Source of the DNA: Bacteroidales bacterium
Lineage (GTDB): Bacteria > Bacteroidota > Bacteroidia > Bacteroidales > Marinilabiliaceae
Assembly (NCBI GenBank): GCA_004552385.1
Contig: SFOL01000019.1
Coordinates: forward strand, 1-25,194
Direction: 5' to 3'
Length of the DNA: 25,194 nt
The notes under the pieces were generated by a model. It had not been told where the DNA came from, ran no database searches, and saw only the letters and a program-made list of their open reading frames with translations. Both the position numbers and the translations under genes were made by a program. This document shows positions 1 to 7,821 of this stretch, in pieces (the stretch's first letter is position 1; the number at the start of each line of letters is the position of its first letter).

Positions 1-328
1 TTCTTCTATTTGCTCATACCTCAATAGGATGGGGATGGGAGTGGAAGTAAGTGGCAGTCAAGGGCGGGGAAAGCGGTGGCGTAAGGAGGAATATGATTAT
101 TTGGGACATCGTGCTCATAGCGTTGAGTGCTCAGTATCTGTGTGAATGTCAGCATCCTGCGATACTTCGCTTCGTCATAAAAAAAAACAGCGTCAAGCCC
201 TGATGGGAAACTTGACGCTGCTTTTATATATATAAGGAGATATCGCTTTCCGTTGTGGATGAGGGCGGTCGGCGCCCTGTTGAGCATCTGTTGCCGCTTG
301 TACTCTAAATGGTTTTCCGCCAAACGTG
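1..328. other. Left-edge stretch without a convincing gene
   Basis: No recognisable gene is seen here. The stretch contains the operon terminator (separate entry) and a short spacer up to the stop codon of the first lipoprotein gene. On the plus strand a 36-codon open frame runs from an ATG at 93 to a TGA at 201-203. It is preceded by a strong AAGGAGGA run and begins with a hydrophobic stretch (IVLIALSA), but its end runs into the terminator stem, so coding is doubtful. A 105-codon minus-strand frame across the same stretch looks like chance: it spans the terminator hairpin and resembles no family. Confidence 0.5.
179..220 (-). terminator. Intrinsic terminator of the five-gene minus-strand operon
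   Basis: A perfect 10-bp stem (CAGCGTCAAG at 188-197 with CTTGACGCTG at 211-220) encloses a 13-base loop. In the minus-strand direction it is followed by nine consecutive T (plus-strand A at 179-187). It lies about 110 bases past the stop of the last gene of the operon. Confidence 0.9.
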
Positions 329-1792
329 TTATTCGCACATCACTTGCACTCTTTTGCCCGATGTCAGCCTGTTTGCCGCGCCCTTTGCGTCAAGCTCGAC
401 TTTCGTGTCTGCAAAGCTCGGCACGTTGTAAGATTGCATCATCTCGTCATAATACTCCTTTGGGCTTATTTGCGGCAGGAGGAATGGTTTTGACGCCCTG
501 CCGGCAGTGTCCACATGGCATAGGTAGAGGCGCGTGTAGAGCCCGTCACCCCTGCGGCTCGAGAATATCACCCACCGCGAGTTCGTGCTCCATTCGTGGA
601 AGCTCTCCGCCTCGCCGCTATTTATCTCATCCATAGGGCGAGCCTCTCCGCTGCACAAGTCCAGCAGCCATAGATCGGCCTCCCTGTGCCAAATGGGGAA
701 TGTGCCGTAGTCGCACGCTGTGAACATCAGGAAACGCCCGTCGGGCGATGTGCGCGGAAACGATATGCTGAGCGAGTCGAGGGTCAAGACGTTCACAAGG
801 CTGTCGCCTATCACGCCCCTCGCCGCGTCAAATGCCACCTTGCGCAGCGAGTAGCGCACGTCGCGCACTTCCGACGGCATTTGGCGCGGTGTTGTTGAGC
901 AATAGTAGAGCTCGCCACCGTCCGCCGAGAAATATGGGAAGGTCTCCCAACAGCTGTCGGTGTTGTTTAGAAGCGGGGTTATTATCAGCTTGTTAAGCTC
1001 TGTGTCGTATACCACGATGTCTGATGCCACGTCGAACACTTCAAGACGTTTGTCGCTTCCTTGGTGGAATGATTGTCGGGTCGTGTTTGCCGAGAAGGCT
1101 ATGTGTCGGCCGTCGGGGTGCCATGCGGGGTAGGTCAGTGCGCCTATGGTCTGCGGGGTGGGGGTGTTCAGAATTTCCACCTTGCCATTGGTGCTCAGCA
1201 ACGTGCCGCCATTCGCCCCGCGCACGTGGAACATGAAGTCGCCGGACGTGCCTCGTCTCGCTGTGTGGCAGTTTACGCACGAGTTAGGCACCTCCGTGTT
1301 CTCCATGATGACCCTCTCTTTGAATGTTGAAAGATCGCGGTAGTAGATGCCCATCTTGCTGTAGACTTCATATCCTGGAGCTATACGTCTGTATGTCAGT
1401 CCTGTGGCGGATAGGCTGTCCCCACTCACGTATATGCTGAAAGGTCTGAAAGTCCGCCATCCGTCGGCGTATTTGGCGGAGACGGTGACAATGAGGCTGT
1501 CGCCGCCTTTGCACTCGGAGAGAATCGTTCTCCATTGGTCAATGTCAAAGTTGGCCTCGTCGCCACAGGCGGTCGTGCTTTTTCCTGACGGTGCGCTCAC
1601 TTTGGCCTCTACCAATGCCGCGTCGTCGGCCATTGCGAAGTTAAGGGGGGCTACACCTTGCGGTATTGTCACTCCTGCGTAGTCGGGCCAGATGGCAGGT
1701 TCGGTATCAACTATCTTTGCGTTTTGCGGATGCTCCGAGCATGCGGTCAGAGCCGTGGCGCATATCGTTGCCAGAGTCAGCTTGCTTTTCAT
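329..1792 (-). CDS. PD40/TolB-like propeller lipoprotein with one c-type heme motif (cassette 1)
   Basis: 487 residues. The start is set at the ATG that overlaps the preceding stop codon (ATGA); it yields a signal peptide ending in a lipobox (LTAC, Cys18), while the longer open frame upstream only adds a basic low-quality extension. A CVNCH motif at 172-176 predicts covalent heme c, so the protein should act outside the inner membrane after cytochrome c maturation. PD40-type blade motifs follow near 221 (YPAWHPDG), 285 (FPYFSADG), 345 (FPRTSPDG) and 398 (FHEWS). About 150 N-terminal residues before the heme form a domain I cannot name. It is the last gene of the operon and a close paralogue of the broken gene at 4185-5692. 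A role in surface redox chemistry or sensing is inference; no substrate can be assigned. Confidence 0.85.
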   Translation of the reverse strand: MKSKLTLATICATALTACSEHPQNAKIVDTEPAIWPDYAGVTIPQGVAPLNFAMADDAALVEAKVSAPSGKSTTACGDEANFDIDQWRTILSECKGGDSLIVTVSAKYADGWRTFRPFSIYVSGDSLSATGLTYRRIAPGYEVYSKMGIYYRDLSTFKERVIMENTEVPNSCVNCHTARRGTSGDFMFHVRGANGGTLLSTNGKVEILNTPTPQTIGALTYPAWHPDGRHIAFSANTTRQSFHQGSDKRLEVFDVASDIVVYDTELNKLIITPLLNNTDSCWETFPYFSADGGELYYCSTTPRQMPSEVRDVRYSLRKVAFDAARGVIGDSLVNVLTLDSLSISFPRTSPDGRFLMFTACDYGTFPIWHREADLWLLDLCSGEARPMDEINSGEAESFHEWSTNSRWVIFSSRRGDGLYTRLYLCHVDTAGRASKPFLLPQISPKEYYDEMMQSYNVPSFADTKVELDAKGAANRLTSGKRVQVMCE

Positions 1793-3576
1793 CTGTCGTT
1801 TTTCTTTTTGCCGCCTTTGGCGTAAAATCTCCAATAAGAAGAGCCCATGTATCCGCTGATCATCGACTCCGGGTCGCCGCCCGAGGATATGGCGCGAGCG
1901 AAAGCGCCGAACTCTTGCTTTATACGTTGGTCTACCGGCCACGGCATGCCGTCGAAGCTTCTGTGACCTTTTGCCCATGCCATGCACAGGGCCTCCTGGT
2001 AGTGTCTCGGCATTATGCTCACGCCGCCGGGACGCTCGCCCATCAGCGGCACGTAGCGTATGAAACTGCCGATGTCTCTCGTCACGAGCTCGAGGCACAG
2101 CAGGTAGTCCAGAGCCATCTTGTTGCTCCTGTCGTGGCTGAAGAGCAACCCGAGCATCTGATCCATCTCGCGGTCGCTGTAGAAGAAGTCTTGCGACACT
2201 CTGCGGCGGCGGAGCTTGCCGTAGGTGGGGTGCGAAGCCACTTTAGCGTCGTCTTTTATCATGTCGAGGCTCTTTTGCGCCCAGTCGGAGTAGGCGAACG
2301 TCTGGCGCAGTTGCTTCAGGTAGCGTTCCGCAAGGGCGTAATGGCCGTCTATGATGGCCACTTCGGCAAGCCTCTTCGTCAGGCGTCCGCTCTTGCGGTG
2401 GTCGGGTATGGCCTCTTGGGCCTCAAAGGCGAAGCGGCGCGACGAGTTGACCATGCCGAGCTCGAAGCATATGTCGCTCGCCACCATCGATGACATCACC
2501 TCGCGGTTGAACAACGGGATGAGACCCTCGCTGTTCACTTGGTTGAACTCGAACATCCTGTCTGCCAGCTCGCCTCGCATGGCCAGGGCCATGTTGACCA
2601 TCGCAAGCTCGAGGTGTGTGCGAGGGCCTTGCTTCTCCGCCATGGCTACGACGCCTCGCCAGTCGTGCGTGCGCATCAGCATGTCGTAGCGCATGACGCT
2701 GTATTTCCCCTCGTCGTAATTGAAGTGCGCATTAGCCGCGGCAATAGTCATCAGGGCGAGCCACAGTCCTGCGCAATTGAGCGTCCCCAGGTCCTTCACC
2801 TTTGCCTTTCCCACTATGACGGGCCAAGCCGCCACGCCTGCGCAGAATAGCGGAATCCACACTGGCACATCCGGTTTACGGTAAACCCACGCCCCTGCCG
2901 CCATCTGCCCGAGAGGATATGCCGACAGGCGGTAGCAGACCGCCACGATGGCCGCCACGCCGGCCGCCACGCCAACAGTCTTTATGACTTTGACGGCGCG
3001 CCCCTCTCCGCCGGCCCATAGACAGGCGATGGCGTAGGTCGCCAGCACGTAGGCGCCGGGACCAGCCATCAGGAACGTCAGGGGAATCCCTATTATCAGA
3101 GAGCCGCACCTCAACAGCCCATTGTCGCGCCCCGATGCCGCGCAATAGGCGGCAGAAGCCGCCAAACCTGTTATGATGGAGACGGCGTAGCTGGCAAGGA
3201 CGCTCTCGTCGCCCATCATAATGAGCAGGGTGGCAGACGGCACGAATGTGAGGACGTAGCTCAGCAATGTGTCAGCGCCGGCCGACTTGGCCAGTCTCCA
3301 CGTCAGAGCCTGTATGCTGGTGAGCAACAATGACATAATGACCGCTCCGAGCCACAGGAGGGTGTTGAACTGGGTCAGGAACTCGCCTATGAACGCGCAA
3401 AGCCCGCCAACATGCATGATTCGTTCCGCCGCATAGCTACCGTTGAAGAGGAACATCTGCATCTCCTCAGCCAATGACAGCGACTCGGGGTGCGCGAACC
3501 TCCAAAAGCAGAATACCGACGCCGCAAATCCGGCGGTCAGCGAGGCCTTCGCTATGTTTTCAGCCTTTCCCGTCAT
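1789..3576 (-). CDS. Multi-pass membrane protein with C-terminal helical repeat region, DUF6057-like (cassette 1)
   Basis: 595 residues. The N-terminal half has about eight hydrophobic segments, first at roughly 10-27, then about 72-93 and 106-122, with others up to about 290. The C-terminal half is soluble and rich in helix-forming TPR-like stretches (for example around RKSGRLTKRLAEVAII). It matches what I remember as the Bacteroidetes family DUF6057; the function is unknown. Motifs shared with the paralogue at 5689-7470 include HPESLS, QMFLF, IGEFL, MGDE, RKSGRL and GHxSFDG. Both ends overlap neighbours by four bases (ATGA), so translation is likely coupled to the DUF4369-like lipoprotein upstream and the heme lipoprotein downstream. 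The topology suggests an inner-membrane partner for the exported lipoprotein, which is inference. Confidence 0.8.
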   Translation of the reverse strand: MTGKAENIAKASLTAGFAASVFCFWRFAHPESLSLAEEMQMFLFNGSYAAERIMHVGGLCAFIGEFLTQFNTLLWLGAVIMSLLLTSIQALTWRLAKSAGADTLLSYVLTFVPSATLLIMMGDESVLASYAVSIITGLAASAAYCAASGRDNGLLRCGSLIIGIPLTFLMAGPGAYVLATYAIACLWAGGEGRAVKVIKTVGVAAGVAAIVAVCYRLSAYPLGQMAAGAWVYRKPDVPVWIPLFCAGVAAWPVIVGKAKVKDLGTLNCAGLWLALMTIAAANAHFNYDEGKYSVMRYDMLMRTHDWRGVVAMAEKQGPRTHLELAMVNMALAMRGELADRMFEFNQVNSEGLIPLFNREVMSSMVASDICFELGMVNSSRRFAFEAQEAIPDHRKSGRLTKRLAEVAIIDGHYALAERYLKQLRQTFAYSDWAQKSLDMIKDDAKVASHPTYGKLRRRRVSQDFFYSDREMDQMLGLLFSHDRSNKMALDYLLCLELVTRDIGSFIRYVPLMGERPGGVSIMPRHYQEALCMAWAKGHRSFDGMPWPVDQRIKQEFGAFARAISSGGDPESMISGYMGSSYWRFYAKGGKKKNDR

Positions 3577-4163
3577 TTGTTGTACTTTTCTCTGCCTAAG
3601 ACTCGGCCGTTCATGAATATTGCCAATGGTGTGCCTGCCATGTCGTCCGCCAGGCGTATCGTCTCTTTACGATACTCGTCGCGCGCTTTGCGCATCTCGC
3701 TCTTCAGTCTGTTGCTCGTTGCTGTGTCGTTGGCGGCCAGCGAGTTGCGGTATGCGGTCATCATTTGGTAGGAGTTCTTTTGGAAAGCCAGCGCGCGGTT
3801 TTTCCATGCCTGAAGCGAGTCGTTTTGCGGGGTTCCGCCGCCACTGCTCAACGTGTCGAGATGCACTTCCACACAGCCCGGCTCGTAAGCCACGAGGTGG
3901 CTCTCTATGCCGAGGCGTGTGCGCCAGCTGAGCCTTATGTCGCTTACAGCGCTCTTACTCGTGGTGAAGTCGAACTCGTTGCCTTTGATTTTTGTGGAGT
4001 CTACGCCTATGCTGTCCTTGTCATACATAGGTACGAAGAACACGTATTGCCCGTCCCACTTGTCAGAAGGCAGAGTGCCGTGAATGTGGCATTCGTCTCC
4101 GCTTTGCCATGCGCAGGAGGTCAAGGTCGCGCTCGCGGCTATGATTTTCAGTATGTTGTTCAT
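3573..4163 (-). CDS. DUF4369-like lipoprotein without a thioredoxin domain
   Basis: 196 residues with a short signal peptide and lipobox (LTSC, Cys17), then a beta-rich region (about 25-110) typical of the DUF4369 N-terminal domain of Bacteroidetes TlpA/AhpC-like lipoproteins, including a VDST-KxxxFxF pattern. A charged helical segment follows (about 118-175). The protein stops at about the point where family members usually continue into a thioredoxin-like domain, so no CxxC redox centre is present. It starts 21 bases after the stop of the broken propeller gene and overlaps the next membrane protein gene by ATGA. Its position between the two cassettes suggests it belongs to the same complex or pathway; its function is not known. 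Confidence 0.75.
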   Translation of the reverse strand: MNNILKIIAASATLTSCAWQSGDECHIHGTLPSDKWDGQYVFFVPMYDKDSIGVDSTKIKGNEFDFTTSKSAVSDIRLSWRTRLGIESHLVAYEPGCVEVHLDTLSSGGGTPQNDSLQAWKNRALAFQKNSYQMMTAYRNSLAANDTATSNRLKSEMRKARDEYRKETIRLADDMAGTPLAIFMNGRVLGREKYNK

Positions 4164-4184
4164 GTTCGTGTGTTGTTTTTCCCC

Positions 4185-5692
4185 TTACATTCTGATCGTC
4201 ACCTGCTCTCTCGTGTCGGCGAACACTTCGTTGTATGTCTCCCGTGGGGGTAGGTTCACACGCTTTGTCGTGAAGTCCGGAGTGTTGAACGAGTGTAGGC
4301 TGTGCAGGTGGAATTTTTTCGGGTTGCGCTGTGGCAGCAGGAATGGTTTGCTCACGTTGCCGAGAGTGTCGACGTGGGCAATGTATGCGAGGCTTGTCAT
4401 GCCGTCATGCCTCCTGCTTGAGAAGACCACCCATCTCGAGTCGCTGCTCCAATTGTGGAAACTCTCAGTGTCCGCGCTGTTGGCCTCGGTGGCGGGGTGG
4501 CTCTCTCCACTTCTGAGGTCCAGGACCCACAGGTCCGCCTCTCTGTGGTCGATGGGAATTAGCCGTAGTCCGTCTTGCAAAACATGATGAACCGCCCGTC
4601 ATAAGAAGGCCTCGGCAATGAGATGCTCCCGCCTTGGTCCGACACTTTCAGTACGGTGTCCGCCCTGTTGCCGATAATTCCGTCCTTCGCGTCGAAGCCT
4701 ACCGCGCACAGGTCATAGCGAAGCTCTTGCGCCTCGGCGGGTATGCGTTTGGGCTTGGCTGTGCAATAGAATATCTTCCTGCCGTCGGCCGAGAAGACGG
4801 GGTAGGTTTCGTTGTCCGCCGTCTGCAGGGCTGGCGACAGTATTAGTTCATTGGTGCGGACGTCCATCACGCAGGCGTCGGACGCTTTGTCGAACACTTC
4901 TATGAACTTGTCGCTCCCCGTCATGAAGCCCTGCGCCACTTTGTTGAGCGAGTAGGCGCAATAATTGCCAGACGGGTGCCAGTACGGGTACATGCAGTTG
5001 CAGAGCGTCGAGTCGGTCTTTGTGGTCAGCCATTTGCGTTGTCCGTCGGTCATGACGAGTGTGGCTGCGTGGCTGCCGCGCAGGTGCAGCGTCAGCTGGT
5101 CGGGGTTTGCGCGGTTGGCCGTGTGGCAGCACATGCACTGGCCTGGCACGAGGGTCGAGGCTATTATTGGCTCCTCGTCAAATGAGTGAATGTCGCGCTG
5201 GTAGAGGCCGATGTCGCTGTAGGTCTCATATCCGGGGGCTATTTTCCTGTACGTCAGGCCGTAGTCGTTCAGGTTGTCTTCGCTGACGTGCACTTTTATA
5301 TCCTCATGCCTTGTCCACCGTCCGCTTTTTTTTGTGCTTATGGTGAAAGTCAGGTCAGCCCCCCGGTTTCGTTCGGTCAGGTCGTGCCATTCGTCAATGT
5401 CAATGTCCGCCCACTCGCCGCCTGCCGATATGCTGCCGCCCTTCTCCCCGCTTATCATGACGTACACCTTGTCCGCGTCTTCCACGTTGAAGTTCAGCGG
5501 CGCCACTCTTGCGGGTATCGTCACTCCGGCTATGTCCGGCCACGTCTTAGGTCGCGAGTGCGATAGGACCTCGTCCGTCGGCACTTCGGTGCACGACACC
5601 GTTGCGGCCATTGCAACCATTGCCGCCAAAGCCGTTTTTACTGTGCTTCCTATATTCATGTCCTTATTGTCGTTGGGCGTGTGATGGTTCAT
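4185..5692 (-). pseudogene. Frameshifted PD40/TolB-like heme lipoprotein (cassette 2)
   Basis: Paralogue of the gene at 329-1792. The first part (5692 to 4562, 377 codons) ends at a TAA at 4559-4561 immediately after the DYG of the third blade motif. The rest of the propeller continues in another frame (4580 to 4185) with IPIDHREADLWVLDL, matching FPIWHREADLWLLDL in cassette 1. Restoring one base between GGC and TAATTCC gives an alignable protein of about 502 residues. The intact portion has a signal peptide with a lipoprotein Cys34 and a heme motif CMCCH at 186-190 followed by HTANR. The start is the ATG overlapping the preceding stop; an internal ATG at 5659 is an alternative with a more usual signal-peptide length. 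No slippery heptamer precedes the break, so a genuine mutation or a sequencing error is likelier than programmed frameshifting. Confidence 0.85.
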
Positions 5693-7470
5693 CTTGTCGC
5701 CTCTTGGATGGCGCTGTCTGTGGCTCCGGTGTGGGCGTCGGGTTTGGCTGATAGCAGGTAGTGCCAGTACGTTTTGCGCCATTTGTCCGTGTTCAGCTGC
5801 GGGTTGGAGCTGCCGGCTGAGTAGAGACGTGCAAACTCAGTGAAGTCGATTGTCACTTCGCGGCTCAGAGGCAGAGGCACGCCATCAAAGCTCGTGTGAC
5901 CCTGCGCCCATGTCATGGCCACGGCCTCCTGCACGTGGCGCGGGGGCTTGTCGCCATATGTCTGGCGAATCCATCCGAGTCCCGCCCACAGCTGCTTGAG
6001 GTCGCGCTTGAGCATGCACTGGGCCAAGTAGTAATCCAGCGCCATCTTGTTTTCCGCGTTCTCCATGAAGAGGATGCCGAGCATCTTATCCATCTCGTTG
6101 TAGTTGCCGAAGAAGCTTTGGCTGTACCTCAGCCTTCTTATCCTTCCCCACGTCGGGTGGGCGTTTATGGCAGTCTCGTTGCCAAGCGCGTTTTCCGCTT
6201 TCTTGGCCCACTCGGAGTAGAAAAGGGTCTCCTCGAGGCGCGAGAGGTATTTGCGGGCCATCTCATATTTGCCGTTTATAATAAGGGTCTCGGCTACCCG
6301 TTTTGACAGTCTCCCGCTCTTGCGGCAGTCGAGAATGCTCTCTTGGAGGTCGAAAAAGTAGCGTTGCGCCTCGTTCACCATGCCGAGTCGGAAGAGGACC
6401 TCGGCCGTGGGCAGGCTGGAGAACTGGTTGCGGCGCGAAGGGGCCAGCAGGCCTTCGGAGCCCATCTGGCTGAACTCGAACATCCTGTCGCACAGCTGCC
6501 CCCTCATGGCCAGGGCCAGATTGAGGCTTGTAAGGCTCACGGGGTCTTTTGCCCCGTCTGTCTCGGCTTTCTCTATTATCCGGTCCCATTTCTCTCGTCT
6601 GACGAGGTAGTCGAACTCTATTGCGTCATACTTGTCAGAGCCGAAAGAGAACGCGATGAGCGCGCAACCGCCAGCCGCTACAGCTCCCGCCTCTGCCCAG
6701 ACCGCCCACCGGGATCGGGCCGACGGCAGGGAGGCTATGGCTACGGGAGTCAGCGCGCACGCCGCTTCTACGACGAATTGCATGGCGGGGACTGACATCC
6801 GGAGGTTATGATAGTTCTGGCCGAACCATACGTCAACAGGCGTATATTGGCTCATCAGCGAAAACCCCGAAGCCGTCACCAGGCCCGCCAGATACGCCAC
6901 CGGCCATGCTCCGTCCGCCCATCGTCCGCGCCGCCAATCTGCCGACAGGCATACCAGCGTATACACCATCGCGCCGCCGGGCCCGCAAAGCCAATACGTG
7001 GCGGGGACGGCCACCAGCCGGGTCACGACACGGCGGCGCGCGCCCTCCATGCCCGCATAGGGCAACGCGGCGAGAACAGAGGCCGTCATGCTTACGAGGA
7101 ACGTCACTTTGACGTTCTCATCGCCCATATATGCTAACATGAGCAGGATGGGGAGCAGGCTGAGTACGTAGTGACCTTTCCCGCCCATCCGAGAGCCTGT
7201 CAGGCTTATGCCGACGAGGAGCAGCAGGAAAGGCAGGGTGACGAGGGCGGCGCCTATGGCGGGGTAATAGCAAAACTGCATGAGAAACTCGCCAATGTAT
7301 TCCGCCATTCCGCCCGCTATGAGCAGATGCTCAAGCAGATAGTCCCACGAGAAGAGGAACATCTGGTACTGCTCGCGGAACGACAAGGCCTCGGGGTGCG
7401 AGTGAAGCCAGAAAACGTATATGGCTATGAATACCGCCGCCGCGGCTAAGGAACGGATATGTTTGGGCAT
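5689..7470 (-). CDS. Multi-pass membrane protein with C-terminal helical repeat region, DUF6057-like (cassette 2)
   Basis: 593 residues from the chosen ATG; an in-frame ATG at 7515 would add 15 residues, but alignment with the paralogue (HPEALS preceded by about 20 residues) favours 7470. There are many hydrophobic segments in the first about 300 residues, then a soluble helical region with RKSGRLSKRVAETLII and AQGHTSFDG, nearly the same as in cassette 1. It is the first gene of the operon and overlaps the heme lipoprotein gene by ATGA, the same junction as in cassette 1. The family resembles DUF6057 of Bacteroidetes, with unknown biochemical role. Conserved HPE and MGDE stretches near predicted membrane edges are shared by both copies and are candidates for functional residues (inference). 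Confidence 0.8.
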   Translation of the reverse strand: MPKHIRSLAAAAVFIAIYVFWLHSHPEALSFREQYQMFLFSWDYLLEHLLIAGGMAEYIGEFLMQFCYYPAIGAALVTLPFLLLLVGISLTGSRMGGKGHYVLSLLPILLMLAYMGDENVKVTFLVSMTASVLAALPYAGMEGARRRVVTRLVAVPATYWLCGPGGAMVYTLVCLSADWRRGRWADGAWPVAYLAGLVTASGFSLMSQYTPVDVWFGQNYHNLRMSVPAMQFVVEAACALTPVAIASLPSARSRWAVWAEAGAVAAGGCALIAFSFGSDKYDAIEFDYLVRREKWDRIIEKAETDGAKDPVSLTSLNLALAMRGQLCDRMFEFSQMGSEGLLAPSRRNQFSSLPTAEVLFRLGMVNEAQRYFFDLQESILDCRKSGRLSKRVAETLIINGKYEMARKYLSRLEETLFYSEWAKKAENALGNETAINAHPTWGRIRRLRYSQSFFGNYNEMDKMLGILFMENAENKMALDYYLAQCMLKRDLKQLWAGLGWIRQTYGDKPPRHVQEAVAMTWAQGHTSFDGVPLPLSREVTIDFTEFARLYSAGSSNPQLNTDKWRKTYWHYLLSAKPDAHTGATDSAIQEATR

Positions 7471-7546
7471 TTCTTTTTTTGGGGAAGTCGGGGTAAAGTA
7501 TGCGGGTGGCAACACTCTTAATCGCGTTCATCCGTGAAAAATTGTG

Positions 7547-7554
7547 CAAATATA
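7547..7554 (-). promoter_or_regulatory. Candidate -7 box for the membrane protein/heme lipoprotein operon
   Basis: Read on the minus strand this is TATATTTG, an exact match to the Bacteroidetes TAnnTTTG element, about 77 bases before the chosen start at 7470. No clear TTG is seen at the usual upstream distance, so support is from the -7 box and its position only. Confidence 0.4.
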
Positions 7555-7726
7555 TAGAATACGACTCTAATTAGCCATCTCGTACGCCCTTATGCGCCAT
7601 CTAAACCTCCTTATCGCGCTGGCTTCCGGGAGGGCCGCTCAGGCTTCGCTCGTGTCCTGCCATCTTTGTCTGCCGCCAAATTAAGATAACGCCGGACCGC
7701 GCGCATCTATGCGAACTTCTTTTTGT

Positions 7727-7734
7727 TACTTTTG
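7727..7734 (+). promoter_or_regulatory. -7 box of the trpS promoter
   Basis: TACTTTTG matches TAnnTTTG exactly and sits in a T-rich context typical of Bacteroidetes promoters. Transcription would begin near 7741 and give a leader of about 80 bases before trpS. No good TTG element is visible at the matching distance. Confidence 0.55.
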
Positions 7735-7757
7735 CCATGTCTTAAAAACAATCGATG

Positions 7758-7799
7758 AGCGCGACTGCCGCAACCCAATGCGGGGTGAACTCTCGCGCT
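7758..7799 (+). promoter_or_regulatory. Nested stem-loop in the trpS leader
   Basis: AGCGCGA at 7758-7764 pairs perfectly with TCGCGCT at 7793-7799. Inside it CCGCA at 7768-7772 pairs with TGCGG at 7779-7783, with a six-base loop ACCCAA. The structure ends 22 bases before the trpS ATG. It is not a T-box as far as I can see, and there is no Trp-rich leader peptide. A regulatory role is only a possibility. Confidence 0.3.
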
Positions 7800-7821
7800 G
7801 TCATAAACGTCTACATTAAAA

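Larger units (their letters stand above)
7471..7821. other. Divergent intergenic region between the heme lipoprotein operon and trpS
   Basis: About 350 bases without a convincing gene. It holds a candidate minus-strand -7 box near 7550, a plus-strand -7 box near 7730 and a structured leader just before trpS (separate entries). The middle part, about 7580-7710, is unremarkable apart from a short GC-rich inverted stretch around 7620-7650. Confidence 0.6.

Noticed and set aside
21..338. 105-codon minus-strand frame at the left edge
   Set aside because: It spans a strong terminator hairpin with a T-run and resembles no known protein.
1793..2098. 102-codon N-terminal extension of the cassette 1 heme lipoprotein
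   Set aside because: It lies inside the membrane protein gene, is Arg-rich and low quality, and would bury the signal peptide. The ATG in the ATGA overlap gives a clear lipoprotein signal.
4555..4585. Programmed -1 frameshift joining the two halves of the cassette 2 propeller gene
   Set aside because: The break reads TAC GGC TAA with no slippery heptamer, and the paralogue is encoded in one frame.
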